A stretch of DNA of 64,000 nucleotides from Altererythrobacter sp. Root672. Its GTDB lineage: Bacteria; Pseudomonadota; Alphaproteobacteria; Sphingomonadales; Sphingomonadaceae. The translations under genes were made by a program, and so were the position numbers. Shown piece by piece: positions 9,414-18,032 of the stretch. Below the pieces are notes generated by a model that saw only the letters and a list, made by a program, of their open reading frames with translations, searched no databases and had not been told where the DNA came from. The stretch is from contig NZ_LMHH01000001.1 in the NCBI RefSeq assembly GCF_001427865.1, positions 930,001 through 994,000 of the forward strand, given 5' to 3'. The stretch's first letter is position 1. Each line of letters starts with the position of its first letter.

Positions 9414-9442
9414 ATGACCGGACTATTACAGTACGATGACAC
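9414..9442 (-). promoter_or_regulatory. Three-repeat Pho box upstream of the porin
   Basis: On the minus strand three 7-base repeats follow one another at 11-base spacing: GTGTCAT, CTGTAAT and CGGTCAT, each separated by four bases (CGTA and AGTC). Each departs from CTGTCAT at only one position. The array ends 45 bases upstream of the porin ATG. Three in-phase repeats could bind PhoB cooperatively and give a stronger promoter than the two-repeat box at pstS. Confidence 0.82.
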
Positions 9443-9468
9443 CCCTTATCGTTGTCCACAGCCCTGTA

Positions 9469-10674
9469 TCATTGCGCCTGCGTGGAGTCATTTCCGTCCG
9501 CGACGGGCAGTGACACGGTAACCGTCGTCCCCTCGCCGACACGACTGGCGATGTCGAGGCGGCCGCGGTGCCGTTCGACGATATGCTTCACGATTGCCAG
9601 CCCAAGGCCCGTGCCGCCGGCAGCTCTGCTGCGGCCTGGGTCGGTTCGGTAAAATCGCCGGGTGAGGTGCGGGATATGTTCAGCCGGGATACCTTCGCCG
9701 CGGTCGCGAACAGTCAGCACGGCCATGTCGCGTTCCCCGCGCTCGATGGCTACCGAAACCGGTGTTCCCGCTTCACCGTACTTGAGCGCATTGTCGACGA
9801 GGTTGCGGACCAGCTGTTCGAGCTGCTTCTCATCGCCGCGTACGAGGATCTCTCCATCGAGCTCTGCCAGATCGAGGCGCTCAAGACGGTCGTGCCCGGC
9901 ACCGTCGCGCGCCGAGCGCTGGGCGAGCCCGACGAAATCGAGTTTTTCCCGTGGGTGATCGTGCTTCTCGGCCTCGACTCGTGACAGCGACATGAGGTCG
10001 CTGACTAGGCTCTGCAAGCGCTTGGCTTCGCGCAGGACCGTCGCGTGAAACCGGTTGGCCTGTTCCGGCGGAAGATCCGCTCCCTCGTCGACCAGGGTTT
10101 CGACGTAGCCGATGATTGAGGCGAGCGGGGTGCGCAGCTCGTGGCTGGCATTGGCCACGAAATCGGTGTGCGCGCGGCTGACATCGATTTCGGCCGTGCG
10201 GTTGACCAGTTCGATCAGGGAGTAGCGTCCGTCGATCAATTGACGCGACATCTGCCAACTGCTGCCGGGCCCAGTCAGTCCTTCGATTGTCGCGCTGCCG
10301 CCGTTCGGCTCCGACAAGAGCTCCACCGCTGTGGGATGGCGGAACAGTACGCGCGCATCCTGGCCAAGTGTATGCGAACCCACAGCCTCCCTCGCAGCGG
10401 CGTTCGCCACGACGATCCGCTCGCCATCGAGCATGAACATGGGCAGGCCCGAGTGCTCGATAAGGTCAGCCATGCCCGTTGCCGTGAGCTGCACGCCTTC
10501 GCGTGACTGAGGTATTGCCGTCGGTGGAGGAGTTGCAACCAGCCAGAACGAAGCGATCCAGACAAGCATCGCTGCGAGAACGAGCAGGATATTGGTACCT
10601 GCAAAGGCCATGACCGCCCCGGTCAGGAGCGCAATCACTATCCCAGCGACGGGAACGCTTCGACGATCGGTCAT
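9469..10674 (-). CDS. phoR: Phosphate regulon sensor histidine kinase PhoR
   Basis: 401 residues. Two N-terminal membrane helices (about 9-47) without a large periplasmic domain, as in PhoR, are followed by a PAS-like domain (about 65-160). The HisKA domain has phospho-acceptor H178 in NASHELRTPL, and the HATPase domain has NLVDNALKYG, GEGIPAEH and GGTGLGLAIVKH. It is a membrane kinase that phosphorylates PhoB under phosphate limitation. It is transcribed in the same direction as the porin, pst genes and phoB but is separated from them by the porin promoter. Confidence 0.92.
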   Translation of the reverse strand: MTDRRSVPVAGIVIALLTGAVMAFAGTNILLVLAAMLVWIASFWLVATPPPTAIPQSREGVQLTATGMADLIEHSGLPMFMLDGERIVVANAAAREAVGSHTLGQDARVLFRHPTAVELLSEPNGGSATIEGLTGPGSSWQMSRQLIDGRYSLIELVNRTAEIDVSRAHTDFVANASHELRTPLASIIGYVETLVDEGADLPPEQANRFHATVLREAKRLQSLVSDLMSLSRVEAEKHDHPREKLDFVGLAQRSARDGAGHDRLERLDLAELDGEILVRGDEKQLEQLVRNLVDNALKYGEAGTPVSVAIERGERDMAVLTVRDRGEGIPAEHIPHLTRRFYRTDPGRSRAAGGTGLGLAIVKHIVERHRGRLDIASRVGEGTTVTVSLPVADGNDSTQAQ

Positions 10675-10769
10675 TGGCTCCCGCCTTTATCGGCAGGATA
10701 TGATAGGTACTAGTCGGATTGATGACCGATCGGAGAAATGGCGCACTGGGTGGCCGTCAGTTCGATGGC

Positions 10770-12560
10770 TCAAATCCCGCTTTCACTTGCCGGCCGCTCC
10801 CCGTCCCGCATCGCCTCCGCCGCCATTAGCGCCTCTTCCGGGGTCGTGAAGATGTGATCCAGGCCAACCATCTCGGCCAGGCCCGAACGGTAGAGAATCT
10901 CCCGGAAGCGACCGTGTCCTCCACCGATCAGGAGCACGATACCGCGCTCATCAAGCTCCTCGATCAGCGAGGTAAACACGGCCACTGCCATGCTGTCGGC
11001 ATGCATCATTACCGAGGTGTCGAGGACAAGGTAGCGCGTTCGCGGCGCGGCTTTGAGCGCAAGGCGCACGCGGTCACCGAAGTAGTCCGCGTTGACGAAG
11101 AACGGCGAGGACTCGAACAGATAGACCAAGATCTGATCAGATTGCAGCGCCGCCGGATCACGCCGCAACGTAACGAGCGATCGGCTTCCCGGCGCGCGAC
11201 CCATGACGCTGTCACGCGGGCGGGCCGCCATAATTACCAGGTGCGCTAGCGTGGCCCCAACCGCGATCACCACGCCTTCGAGCACCCCGATCCAGATCAC
11301 CCCGATTACCGCGACGAGAGCGAGCACCAGTTCATGACGATTGATCCGCGCGAGATCGCGAAAGCCTTGGATATCGACGAGGTCGACCGCGGCCGAAGCG
11401 AGGATGGCGGCGAGTGCTGCACTAGGTAGCAGGGCGATCGGGCCAACCAGGAACATCGCGACCAGCCCGACGAATGCGGCCGCCGCCACTCCGACCAGCG
11501 CCGACCGACCGCCCGAGCTGACCGCGGCCGCGGTCCGAGAGTCCGAACCGGTGACCACAAAACCCTGGAAGAAGGCCGCCGCCAGATTGGCGACGCCAAA
11601 TCCGGCGAGTTCCTGGTTGGGCCGGCTGCGAGCCCCGACGTATTCGCCGAACGCCCGAGCGGTGATGATCCCGCTCGAAGCGCTTACAACCATGATCCCC
11701 ACCGCGGCCTTCACCAAGCCGGTCCAGTTGCCGGGGTTCTCGGGAATGCGGAAGCGGGGGAGTCCGGATGGCACCTCACCGACCAGCGCTACGCCCAGCC
11801 GGCCGAAGTCGAACCACCACGAGGCTGCAATGGCGAGAACTAGCACGACAATCGGACCCGGGATCGGCCGAAGGTATCGCTTCACGAGGCGCAGGACCAC
11901 AAACAGCGCGAGCCCCAAGCCTACGGTCAGCCAGTGAATTTCCGCCGCGCGATTGGCCAACTCTACCAAAGGACGGACCAAACCAGGTGATTCCAGCTCG
12001 ACGCCCGTCAATGGACTAAGCTGGTCGAACAGCAGTGTCGCGGCAACGCCGGCCAGGTAGCCGAGCAGGACCGGGCGCGAGATCAGCGTGCAGATGAGGC
12101 CGAGGCGCGCAAAATAGGCGATGAGGCACATCACCGCTACCATCACAGTCAGTATGGCGATCAGGTCCATTCGGGCATCGGGGCCGACAGCGCGGAAAGC
12201 CGTCGCGCTCGCCGCGAGTAGCATGCAGGTAGCGGTATCGGGCCCAACGACCATGAAGCGGGAGGACGGTCCGACAAGGGCGTAGACGAGCGCCGGGACG
12301 ATGCAGGCATAAAGACCGACTTGCGCTGGCACTCCCATAAGCTGTGCCATCGCCAGGCCGCCGGGCACGGCGATTGCGGCCACGCTCATGCCAACGACGA
12401 TTTCGGTCGGGATCAGGCTCCGTGGGAGGCTGACAATGCTGGCCAGGCCGGGCGCAAATTTCCAGAGGCGCGATGCATGGCCGCTCGCCCTTTCCGGGCC
12501 CTCGGTGTTTCCCGATCCCATCGGTGCAGGAGAAGGCTTCAGCGATGTTCGGGCAATCAA
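10770..12560 (-). CDS. SulP-family anion permease with STAS domain
   Basis: 596 residues. An N-terminal SulP transporter of about ten to twelve membrane helices starts near residue 45 and carries the family motif around VPGGLAMAQLMGVPAQVGLY. The cytoplasmic C-terminal STAS domain (about 450-590) includes the strand TRYLVLDTSVMMHADSMAV. SulP proteins transport sulfate, bicarbonate, dicarboxylates or other anions by proton or sodium symport; the substrate is not evident. The first ATG is used. An internal ATG 13 codons later is an alternative. It is divergent from ppk2 and adjacent to the fermentation genes. Confidence 0.88.
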   Translation of the reverse strand: MIARTSLKPSPAPMGSGNTEGPERASGHASRLWKFAPGLASIVSLPRSLIPTEIVVGMSVAAIAVPGGLAMAQLMGVPAQVGLYACIVPALVYALVGPSSRFMVVGPDTATCMLLAASATAFRAVGPDARMDLIAILTVMVAVMCLIAYFARLGLICTLISRPVLLGYLAGVAATLLFDQLSPLTGVELESPGLVRPLVELANRAAEIHWLTVGLGLALFVVLRLVKRYLRPIPGPIVVLVLAIAASWWFDFGRLGVALVGEVPSGLPRFRIPENPGNWTGLVKAAVGIMVVSASSGIITARAFGEYVGARSRPNQELAGFGVANLAAAFFQGFVVTGSDSRTAAAVSSGGRSALVGVAAAAFVGLVAMFLVGPIALLPSAALAAILASAAVDLVDIQGFRDLARINRHELVLALVAVIGVIWIGVLEGVVIAVGATLAHLVIMAARPRDSVMGRAPGSRSLVTLRRDPAALQSDQILVYLFESSPFFVNADYFGDRVRLALKAAPRTRYLVLDTSVMMHADSMAVAVFTSLIEELDERGIVLLIGGGHGRFREILYRSGLAEMVGLDHIFTTPEEALMAAEAMRDGERPASESGI

Positions 12561-12737
12561 GGGTTCCCCGCAATTCGCCCCGACAAAACCCTAATACGGA
12601 CCTGGGGGAGGGAGTGCGCCAAACCAACGAGTTGCTGGCGGTAGACACGGATAACCTCAGGGATTCCCGTCGGGATATCTCCTGATACCTTTACGCGTCG
12701 CGCCGTGGTCCAGTTCCTTTTCGCCGGAGGGCCGGAC

Positions 12738-13616
12738 ATGACAGCGCAAGTGCACAGGCCGTTTGAAGAAAACGCCAAGAACGTCGCCAAGCCGAAGAAG
12801 GGCAAGAAGCCTGCCGGGAAAGACAAGGCGAAGCCGGAGAAGCTCTCTCGCAAGGTCTATGAAGACGAACTGACCAAACTGCAGGTCGAGCTATGTCACC
12901 TGCAGGAATGGGTCAAAGATCGCGGCGAGCGGGTGATCATCATCCTCGAAGGGCGCGATGCGGCCGGGAAAAGCGGCCTTATCCGAGTGATAAAGGAGCG
13001 GGTCAGTCCCCGCGTCTTTCGCGTTGTCGCACTTAGCTCGCCCAAGGACGAGAAGCGGTCCAAACTTTTCTTGCAGCGCTATATCGAACAGTTCCCGGTC
13101 TCCGGCGAAGTCGTGATCTACGATCGCAGCTGGTACAACCGGGCGGGCGTGGAGCGGGTGCTGGGTTTCGCCAGCGACAAGCAGGTCAGCCGCTTTCTCA
13201 TGGACGTCCCGATCTTCGAGCGCTGGGCGACCGATGCCGGTATAATCCTCATCAAACTATGGCTTGAGATCAGCAAGGAAGAGCAGGAACGCCGTTTGCG
13301 CCAGCGGATCAACGACCCGCTTCGTCAGTGGAAGTTCAGCCCGTTGGACCTCAAGTCCTTTACGAAATGGTACGATTACTCGCACGCTCGGGATGAGATG
13401 TTCGAGGCCAGCGACCTGGAGATAGCGCCGTGGTACGTCCTGCCGAGCGACGATAAGAAGCGCGCTCGCCTGAATGGAATCAGACACATCCTTTCGCGAG
13501 TTCCCTACGAGCCGATCAAGCACGAGAAGCCCAAGCTGCCGAAGCGTTCGAACAAGAACCGCTACGACGACAAGCTCGATCCTGAAAAGGTGAGGTTCGT
13601 CTCTCAGGTCTATTGA
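12738..13616 (+). CDS. ppk2: Polyphosphate kinase 2
   Basis: 292 residues from the ATG at 12738, which has GGAGG seven bases upstream; an in-frame GTG 33 bases earlier is a poorer start. After a Lys-rich N-terminus (about 20-50) comes the single PPK2 domain. Walker A is GRDAAGKSG, Walker B is VIYDRSWYNRAG, and the lid region contains RRLRQRINDPLRQWKFS. PPK2 enzymes transfer phosphate between polyphosphate and ADP or GDP. The one-domain length fits class I, which phosphorylates nucleoside diphosphates. Its 3' end overlaps convergent pflA by seven bases. Proximity to pfl and ackA suggests an energy-reserve role. Confidence 0.93.
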   Translation: MTAQVHRPFEENAKNVAKPKKGKKPAGKDKAKPEKLSRKVYEDELTKLQVELCHLQEWVKDRGERVIIILEGRDAAGKSGLIRVIKERVSPRVFRVVALSSPKDEKRSKLFLQRYIEQFPVSGEVVIYDRSWYNRAGVERVLGFASDKQVSRFLMDVPIFERWATDAGIILIKLWLEISKEEQERRLRQRINDPLRQWKFSPLDLKSFTKWYDYSHARDEMFEASDLEIAPWYVLPSDDKKRARLNGIRHILSRVPYEPIKHEKPKLPKRSNKNRYDDKLDPEKVRFVSQVY

Positions 13617-14449
13617 GGGAGGCCGGCGGCCGCGAAGATCGCGGTCGCGTGGTCGATGGACTCTTGAGTGGGCGGCTCGGTGCCTTCGAGCTGGTAGGTG
13701 AGACCCAGCCTCTCCCACTTGTATCGGCCGAGCTGGTGGAAGGGCAGGACCTCGGCTCGCTCCACCACGCCAAGCAACGCGGCGAACTCCGCCAGTCGTT
13801 TCATCTCCTCGTCGACGTCGGTCAGTCCCGGCACCAGTACATAGCGCAGCCACATCGGTCGCTGCAGCGCCGCGAGGCGGCGGGCGAAGTCCATCACCGG
13901 CTCGTTGCTCAAGCCACCCGTCACCCGTTTGTGCTGCTCCAAGGTGAACCCCTTCATGTCGAGGATCACGAGATCGACGTTTGCCCACTCCTCATCGGAT
14001 AGCCGCTCACCGTAGTAGCCGTTGGTTTCGAGCGCGGTGTGAACACCCATCTGGCTCGTCGCGGCAAGCAGGCGCGAGGCGAACCGGTCTTGCATCAGCG
14101 GCTCCCCTCCTGAGAGGGTAAAGCCGCCCCGCATGAGCTTCAGGCTGTTCGCGTATCGCTGGATCTCAGCGATCGCGCGATCGAGCGCGACCGGGATCCC
14201 GTTCGCCAAGGTCCAGGTGTCGGGGTTGTGGCAGAACTGGCAGCGGAACATGCAAGCGGTCGTCCACGCGACCAGGCGGATGCCCGGTCCATCCACGGCA
14301 GAGCCCGTGGTGAACGAGTGCAGGAAGCCCATGTCGCCGGTCTTGAGGGCAGACCGCACATCCGTTTCCGGCACTTTCTCGCCCAGCTTGACCCGCATCT
14401 CGAACGGGTTCTTGGCCTCGAGCGATACGGGCGCGTCGGTCTGCGGCAT
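13610..14449 (-). CDS. pflA: Pyruvate formate-lyase activating enzyme
   Basis: 279 residues. It is a radical-SAM enzyme that uses a 4Fe-4S cluster and S-adenosylmethionine to create the glycyl radical on PflB. The cluster motif CxxxCxxC is C66, C70, C73 (CMFRCQFCHNPDTW), followed by the GGEP-type motif (LSGGEPLMQ). Compared with E. coli PflA it has about 39 extra N-terminal residues; an alternative start at M40 would give the standard length. It begins one base after the pflB stop, so the two are cotranscribed and probably coupled. Oxygen-sensitive chemistry indicates use under anoxia. Confidence 0.94.
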   Translation of the reverse strand: MPQTDAPVSLEAKNPFEMRVKLGEKVPETDVRSALKTGDMGFLHSFTTGSAVDGPGIRLVAWTTACMFRCQFCHNPDTWTLANGIPVALDRAIAEIQRYANSLKLMRGGFTLSGGEPLMQDRFASRLLAATSQMGVHTALETNGYYGERLSDEEWANVDLVILDMKGFTLEQHKRVTGGLSNEPVMDFARRLAALQRPMWLRYVLVPGLTDVDEEMKRLAEFAALLGVVERAEVLPFHQLGRYKWERLGLTYQLEGTEPPTQESIDHATAIFAAAGLPQ

Positions 14450-14450
14450 G

Positions 14451-16706
14451 TTACTCGCCGTGGAACGTGCGGTTGATCACGTCCATCTGCTGCTCACGCG
14501 TCAGCCGCACGAAGTTGACCGCATAGCCCGACACCCGGATCGTTAGGCTCGGGTAGTTCTCCGGATGGTCCATGGCGTCGAGCAGGGTCTCGCGGTTCAG
14601 CACGTTGACGTTCATGTGATAGCCGGTGACGCCGAAATAGGCGTCGAGGATCGCGGTGAGATTGGTGATGCGCTCATTCTCGTCCTTGCCGAGACCAGTT
14701 GGGACCAGGGTGGTCGTGAGCGAAATGCCGTCTGCCGCGTCGCGGTAGGGTATCTTGGCCACCGAGGCCGCGGAGGCGTGGATGCCATGGCTGTCGCGGC
14801 CGTGCATCGGGTTGGCGCCCGGTGCGAAAGGCTCGCCCTTGCGCCTGCCATCGGGGGTGTTCCCGGTCGCCTTGCCGTAGACGACGTTCGAAGTGATCGT
14901 CAGCACCGACTGGGTGTGAAGCGCGTTGCGGTAGGTCGGGTACTTGCGCAGCTTCGACATAAACGTGCTGACCAGCCACGTCGCCAGGTGGTCGACCCGG
15001 TTGTCGTTGTTGCCGAACTTGGGAAAATCGCCCTCGGTCTCGTAGTCGACGATCAGCCCGGTATCGTCGCGGATGACCTTCACCTTGGCGTATTTGATCG
15101 CCGAGAGACTGTCAGCCACGACGGACATGCCGGCGATACCGAAGGCCATGGTGCGCAGTGGCCCGTAGTCGTGCAGCGCCATCTCGATCCGCTCGTAGGC
15201 GTACTTGTCGTGCATGTAGTGGATCGCGTTCATTGCGCTGACGTAAGTGCCGGCGAGCCAGTCCATCATCGCTTCAAGGCGTTCAAGCACGTCGTCGAAG
15301 TCGAGATAGTCGCCCTGCACCGGATCTGACGGCGGCGCGATCTGCTCCCCGCTGATCTCGTCGCGCCCGCCGTTGATGGCGTAGAGCATGCACTTGGCGA
15401 TGTTGGAGCGGGCACCGAAGAACTGCATCTGCTTGCCGACGCCCATCGGCGAGACGCAACAGGCGATCGCGCCATCGTCACCCCAGGCGTTGCGCATGAT
15501 CTCGTCGTTCTCGAACTGGATCGAGCTGGTGTCGATCGCCGCCTTGGCCGTGAACCGGCGAAACGGTTCGGGGAGTAGCGGTGTGTACCAGATGGTCAGG
15601 TTAGGTTCGGGCGCGGGTCCGAGGTTGTAGAGCGTCTGCAGGAAGCGGAAGCTGGTCTTGGTGACCAAGGGCCTGAGGTCGTCGCTCATACCCGCTATGG
15701 ATTCGGTCACCCAGGTGGGATCGCCCGCGAACAGGGCGTCGTATTCCGGGGTGCGCAGGAAGCGCACGATGCGCAGCTTGATCACGAAATCGTCGATGAT
15801 CTCCTGCGCTTGCTCCTCGGTCAGCAGCCCGGCCTTGAGGTCACGTTCGAAATAGATGTCGAGGAAGGTGGAGACACGCCCGAGCGACATCGCCGCGCCG
15901 TTCTGTTCCTTCACGCTCGCGAGATAGGCGAAGTAGAGCCACTGCACGGCCTCGCGGGCTGTGGTCGCCGGGCCAGAGATGTCGAAGCCGTACTTGGCCG
16001 CCATCTCCTTGAGTTCGCCGAGAGAGCGGATCTGCTCGCTCAACTCCTCACGGTCGCGGATGATGTCCTGGGTCGTCCACTCGCGGTCGAGTGCGGCCTT
16101 TTCCTCCTTCTTGCGGTCAATCAGGCGGTCGACGCCGTAGAGTGCCACCCGGCGGTAGTCGCCGATGATACGGCCGCGTCCGTAGGCATCGGGAAGTCCG
16201 GTCAAGACGTGCGAGCGGCGGCAACGGCGGACGTCTTCGGTGTAGGCATCGAACACGCCGTCGTTGTGGGTCTTGCGGTACTTGGTGAAGATCTCGACGA
16301 CTTGCGGATCGGGCTCGTAGCCGAAGGCCTCAAGCGAGATCGTGACCATCCTCAACCCGCCGTTCGGCATGATCGCACGCCTGAGCGGAGCTTCGGTTTG
16401 CAGACCGACGATGATCTCGCGGTCCTTGTCGATGTAGCCGGCCTCGTGGGCGGTGATGGAGCTCGGAATCTGCGAGACGTCGAGCACGCCCTTCTTGCGC
16501 TCCTCGACGAACAGGTCCTGGAGTATTTTCCAGATGGCCAGCGTGCGTTCGGTGGGTCCCGCCAGGAAGGATTCATCGCCGTAGTAGGGCGTGAAGTTCT
16601 CCTGGATGAAGTCGCGGACGTTGACTTCCTTGGTCCACAATCCTGCGCTGAAGGCCTCCTCGACACCGGCTTTCGCGGCTGCGGGCTCTAGCTCTGTGGT
16701 CGACAT
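14451..16706 (-). CDS. pflB: Formate C-acetyltransferase (pyruvate formate-lyase)
   Basis: 751 residues, close to the 760 of E. coli PflB. It converts pyruvate and CoA to acetyl-CoA and formate without oxygen. The active-site pair C416-C417 lies in [13 protein letters not shown], and the glycyl-radical residue is G727 in RVSGYAVNF, 24 residues from the C-terminus. The stretch TDPNL-type loops and substrate-binding arginines are in the usual order. It is downstream of a serine dehydratase and an MFS permease and followed by its activase. PFL is unusual in the mainly aerobic sphingomonads. No focA formate channel is present here. Confidence 0.97.
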   Translation of the reverse strand: MSTTELEPAAAKAGVEEAFSAGLWTKEVNVRDFIQENFTPYYGDESFLAGPTERTLAIWKILQDLFVEERKKGVLDVSQIPSSITAHEAGYIDKDREIIVGLQTEAPLRRAIMPNGGLRMVTISLEAFGYEPDPQVVEIFTKYRKTHNDGVFDAYTEDVRRCRRSHVLTGLPDAYGRGRIIGDYRRVALYGVDRLIDRKKEEKAALDREWTTQDIIRDREELSEQIRSLGELKEMAAKYGFDISGPATTAREAVQWLYFAYLASVKEQNGAAMSLGRVSTFLDIYFERDLKAGLLTEEQAQEIIDDFVIKLRIVRFLRTPEYDALFAGDPTWVTESIAGMSDDLRPLVTKTSFRFLQTLYNLGPAPEPNLTIWYTPLLPEPFRRFTAKAAIDTSSIQFENDEIMRNAWGDDGAIACCVSPMGVGKQMQFFGARSNIAKCMLYAINGGRDEISGEQIAPPSDPVQGDYLDFDDVLERLEAMMDWLAGTYVSAMNAIHYMHDKYAYERIEMALHDYGPLRTMAFGIAGMSVVADSLSAIKYAKVKVIRDDTGLIVDYETEGDFPKFGNNDNRVDHLATWLVSTFMSKLRKYPTYRNALHTQSVLTITSNVVYGKATGNTPDGRRKGEPFAPGANPMHGRDSHGIHASAASVAKIPYRDAADGISLTTTLVPTGLGKDENERITNLTAILDAYFGVTGYHMNVNVLNRETLLDAMDHPENYPSLTIRVSGYAVNFVRLTREQQMDVINRTFHGE

Positions 16707-16723
16707 AAGAACTCCCTAGGGGG

Positions 16724-18022
16724 TCAGGGTTGGGTTTGCGGGGTCGATGGGGGCGGGGCGGTTGTCGTCGGGCGCGCAGCGGATCCGGTTTCGCGCAGCA
16801 GCAGGGTCAGCACGATGGCCAGCGCCACGCCCCAGAGCATCGGCTGGAAAGTCGCCTGGTAGTGCTCAAGCTCGCGCGCTCCGCCCCCGCTGGAACGGAT
16901 CAACAAGCCGGCGAACACCGGGCCGAGCAGCGCCGAGATCGAGAAGTTGATGAAGTTGATCACACCCGTCGCCGTCCCGCCGTGTTCCGGCCGGTTTGCT
17001 TCCTTGATCACGGTGTACGGGATCATCGCCGCGCCCGAAGCAATGCCTGCGATCAGGCCGAGGCTGTAGGCTGGAAGCAAGCCGGGAGGGCCGTAGAGGA
17101 TCAGCGCCAGGCAAATGAACAGCACGACTGCGGCGCCAGCGATCACGGGCTTGCGTCGACCCAGGCGGTCGGACAGCCAGCCGAGCAGCGGACAGCCGAT
17201 GATCCACCCAAAAGGCACCGATGCTGATCGGAGCACGGCCATCGAGTAAGGCATGTCATGCGCTTCTTCGAGAAAGCGGACGCCCCAGACCATGTCGAAC
17301 ACGGTCGTCGGAATGAACAGCAAACCTGCGATCACGCCGCACAGGATCGACTGCGGGTTGATGAACACCGTCTTCATCGCGCGGCCCGCTTGCTGGAGGC
17401 GCCCCTCTCCGGCCTCGGCCGCGACCGGCTTGGGCGACTGCGAGGGAATGAGCAGGAACAGCACGACCGCCAGAGGCAAGCCTATCAGGCCCATCATCAG
17501 CCAGAAGCGGTCCCATTCGAGGCCGCCCGCGATGGCTGGCCCAACCAGGAATTGCCCCGCCGAACCGCCGGCCATGCCAAACATCTGGGTCGCACCGATA
17601 AGCGTCGCAGCCCGTGCTGCCGGTAGATAGTTGCTAGCGATCGTGACCGCGCCGATCAGCGCGAAGACGCCGCCCGCGCCTTGGAGGAAGCGCCCAATGC
17701 CGGCCAAGGTGGCGTCGCCAGTCGAAAACAGCAAAGCGCCAATGGCGACCGTGGCCGCGCCAAGTGGCACGACTTTGCGTGGGCTGAACTGATCGAGAGC
17801 CACGCCCGCGACGAGGCTGAAGGGCGCGTAGGCGTAGTAGAACAGCCCAAGCAGCGAGGCGACGCCGACTGGCGTCAGGCCGAAGCCGAGCGATATCTCC
17901 GGCACCATGACCGAAGGCGCCGAACGCAGGATGTACTGGTAGAAGTAGAAGATCGACGTAACGAGCCAGGCCGCGGCGACCATGCCTAGGGCCGTACGGC
18001 CCGGCTGCGCGGCCCGGTTCAT
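16724..18022 (-). CDS. MFS transporter, substrate unknown
   Basis: 432 residues with about twelve membrane helices in two bundles. The motif-A loops read LDQFSPRK after helix 2 and DRLGRRKPV after helix 8, typical of the major facilitator superfamily. The sequence looks closest to the organic-acid and hexuronate-like MFS groups, but I cannot assign a substrate. It lies 10 bases downstream of the serine dehydratase and 17 bases upstream of pflB, so it is very likely cotranscribed with them. Formate, pyruvate or serine transport would fit that context, as inference only. Confidence 0.85.
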   Translation of the reverse strand: MNRAAQPGRTALGMVAAAWLVTSIFYFYQYILRSAPSVMVPEISLGFGLTPVGVASLLGLFYYAYAPFSLVAGVALDQFSPRKVVPLGAATVAIGALLFSTGDATLAGIGRFLQGAGGVFALIGAVTIASNYLPAARAATLIGATQMFGMAGGSAGQFLVGPAIAGGLEWDRFWLMMGLIGLPLAVVLFLLIPSQSPKPVAAEAGEGRLQQAGRAMKTVFINPQSILCGVIAGLLFIPTTVFDMVWGVRFLEEAHDMPYSMAVLRSASVPFGWIIGCPLLGWLSDRLGRRKPVIAGAAVVLFICLALILYGPPGLLPAYSLGLIAGIASGAAMIPYTVIKEANRPEHGGTATGVINFINFSISALLGPVFAGLLIRSSGGGARELEHYQATFQPMLWGVALAIVLTLLLRETGSAARPTTTAPPPSTPQTQP

Positions 18023-18032
18023 CTCGCCAGCG

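Noticed and set aside
15810-16691. 293-codon plus-strand ORF
   Set aside because: Antisense shadow of pflB, no recognisable motif.
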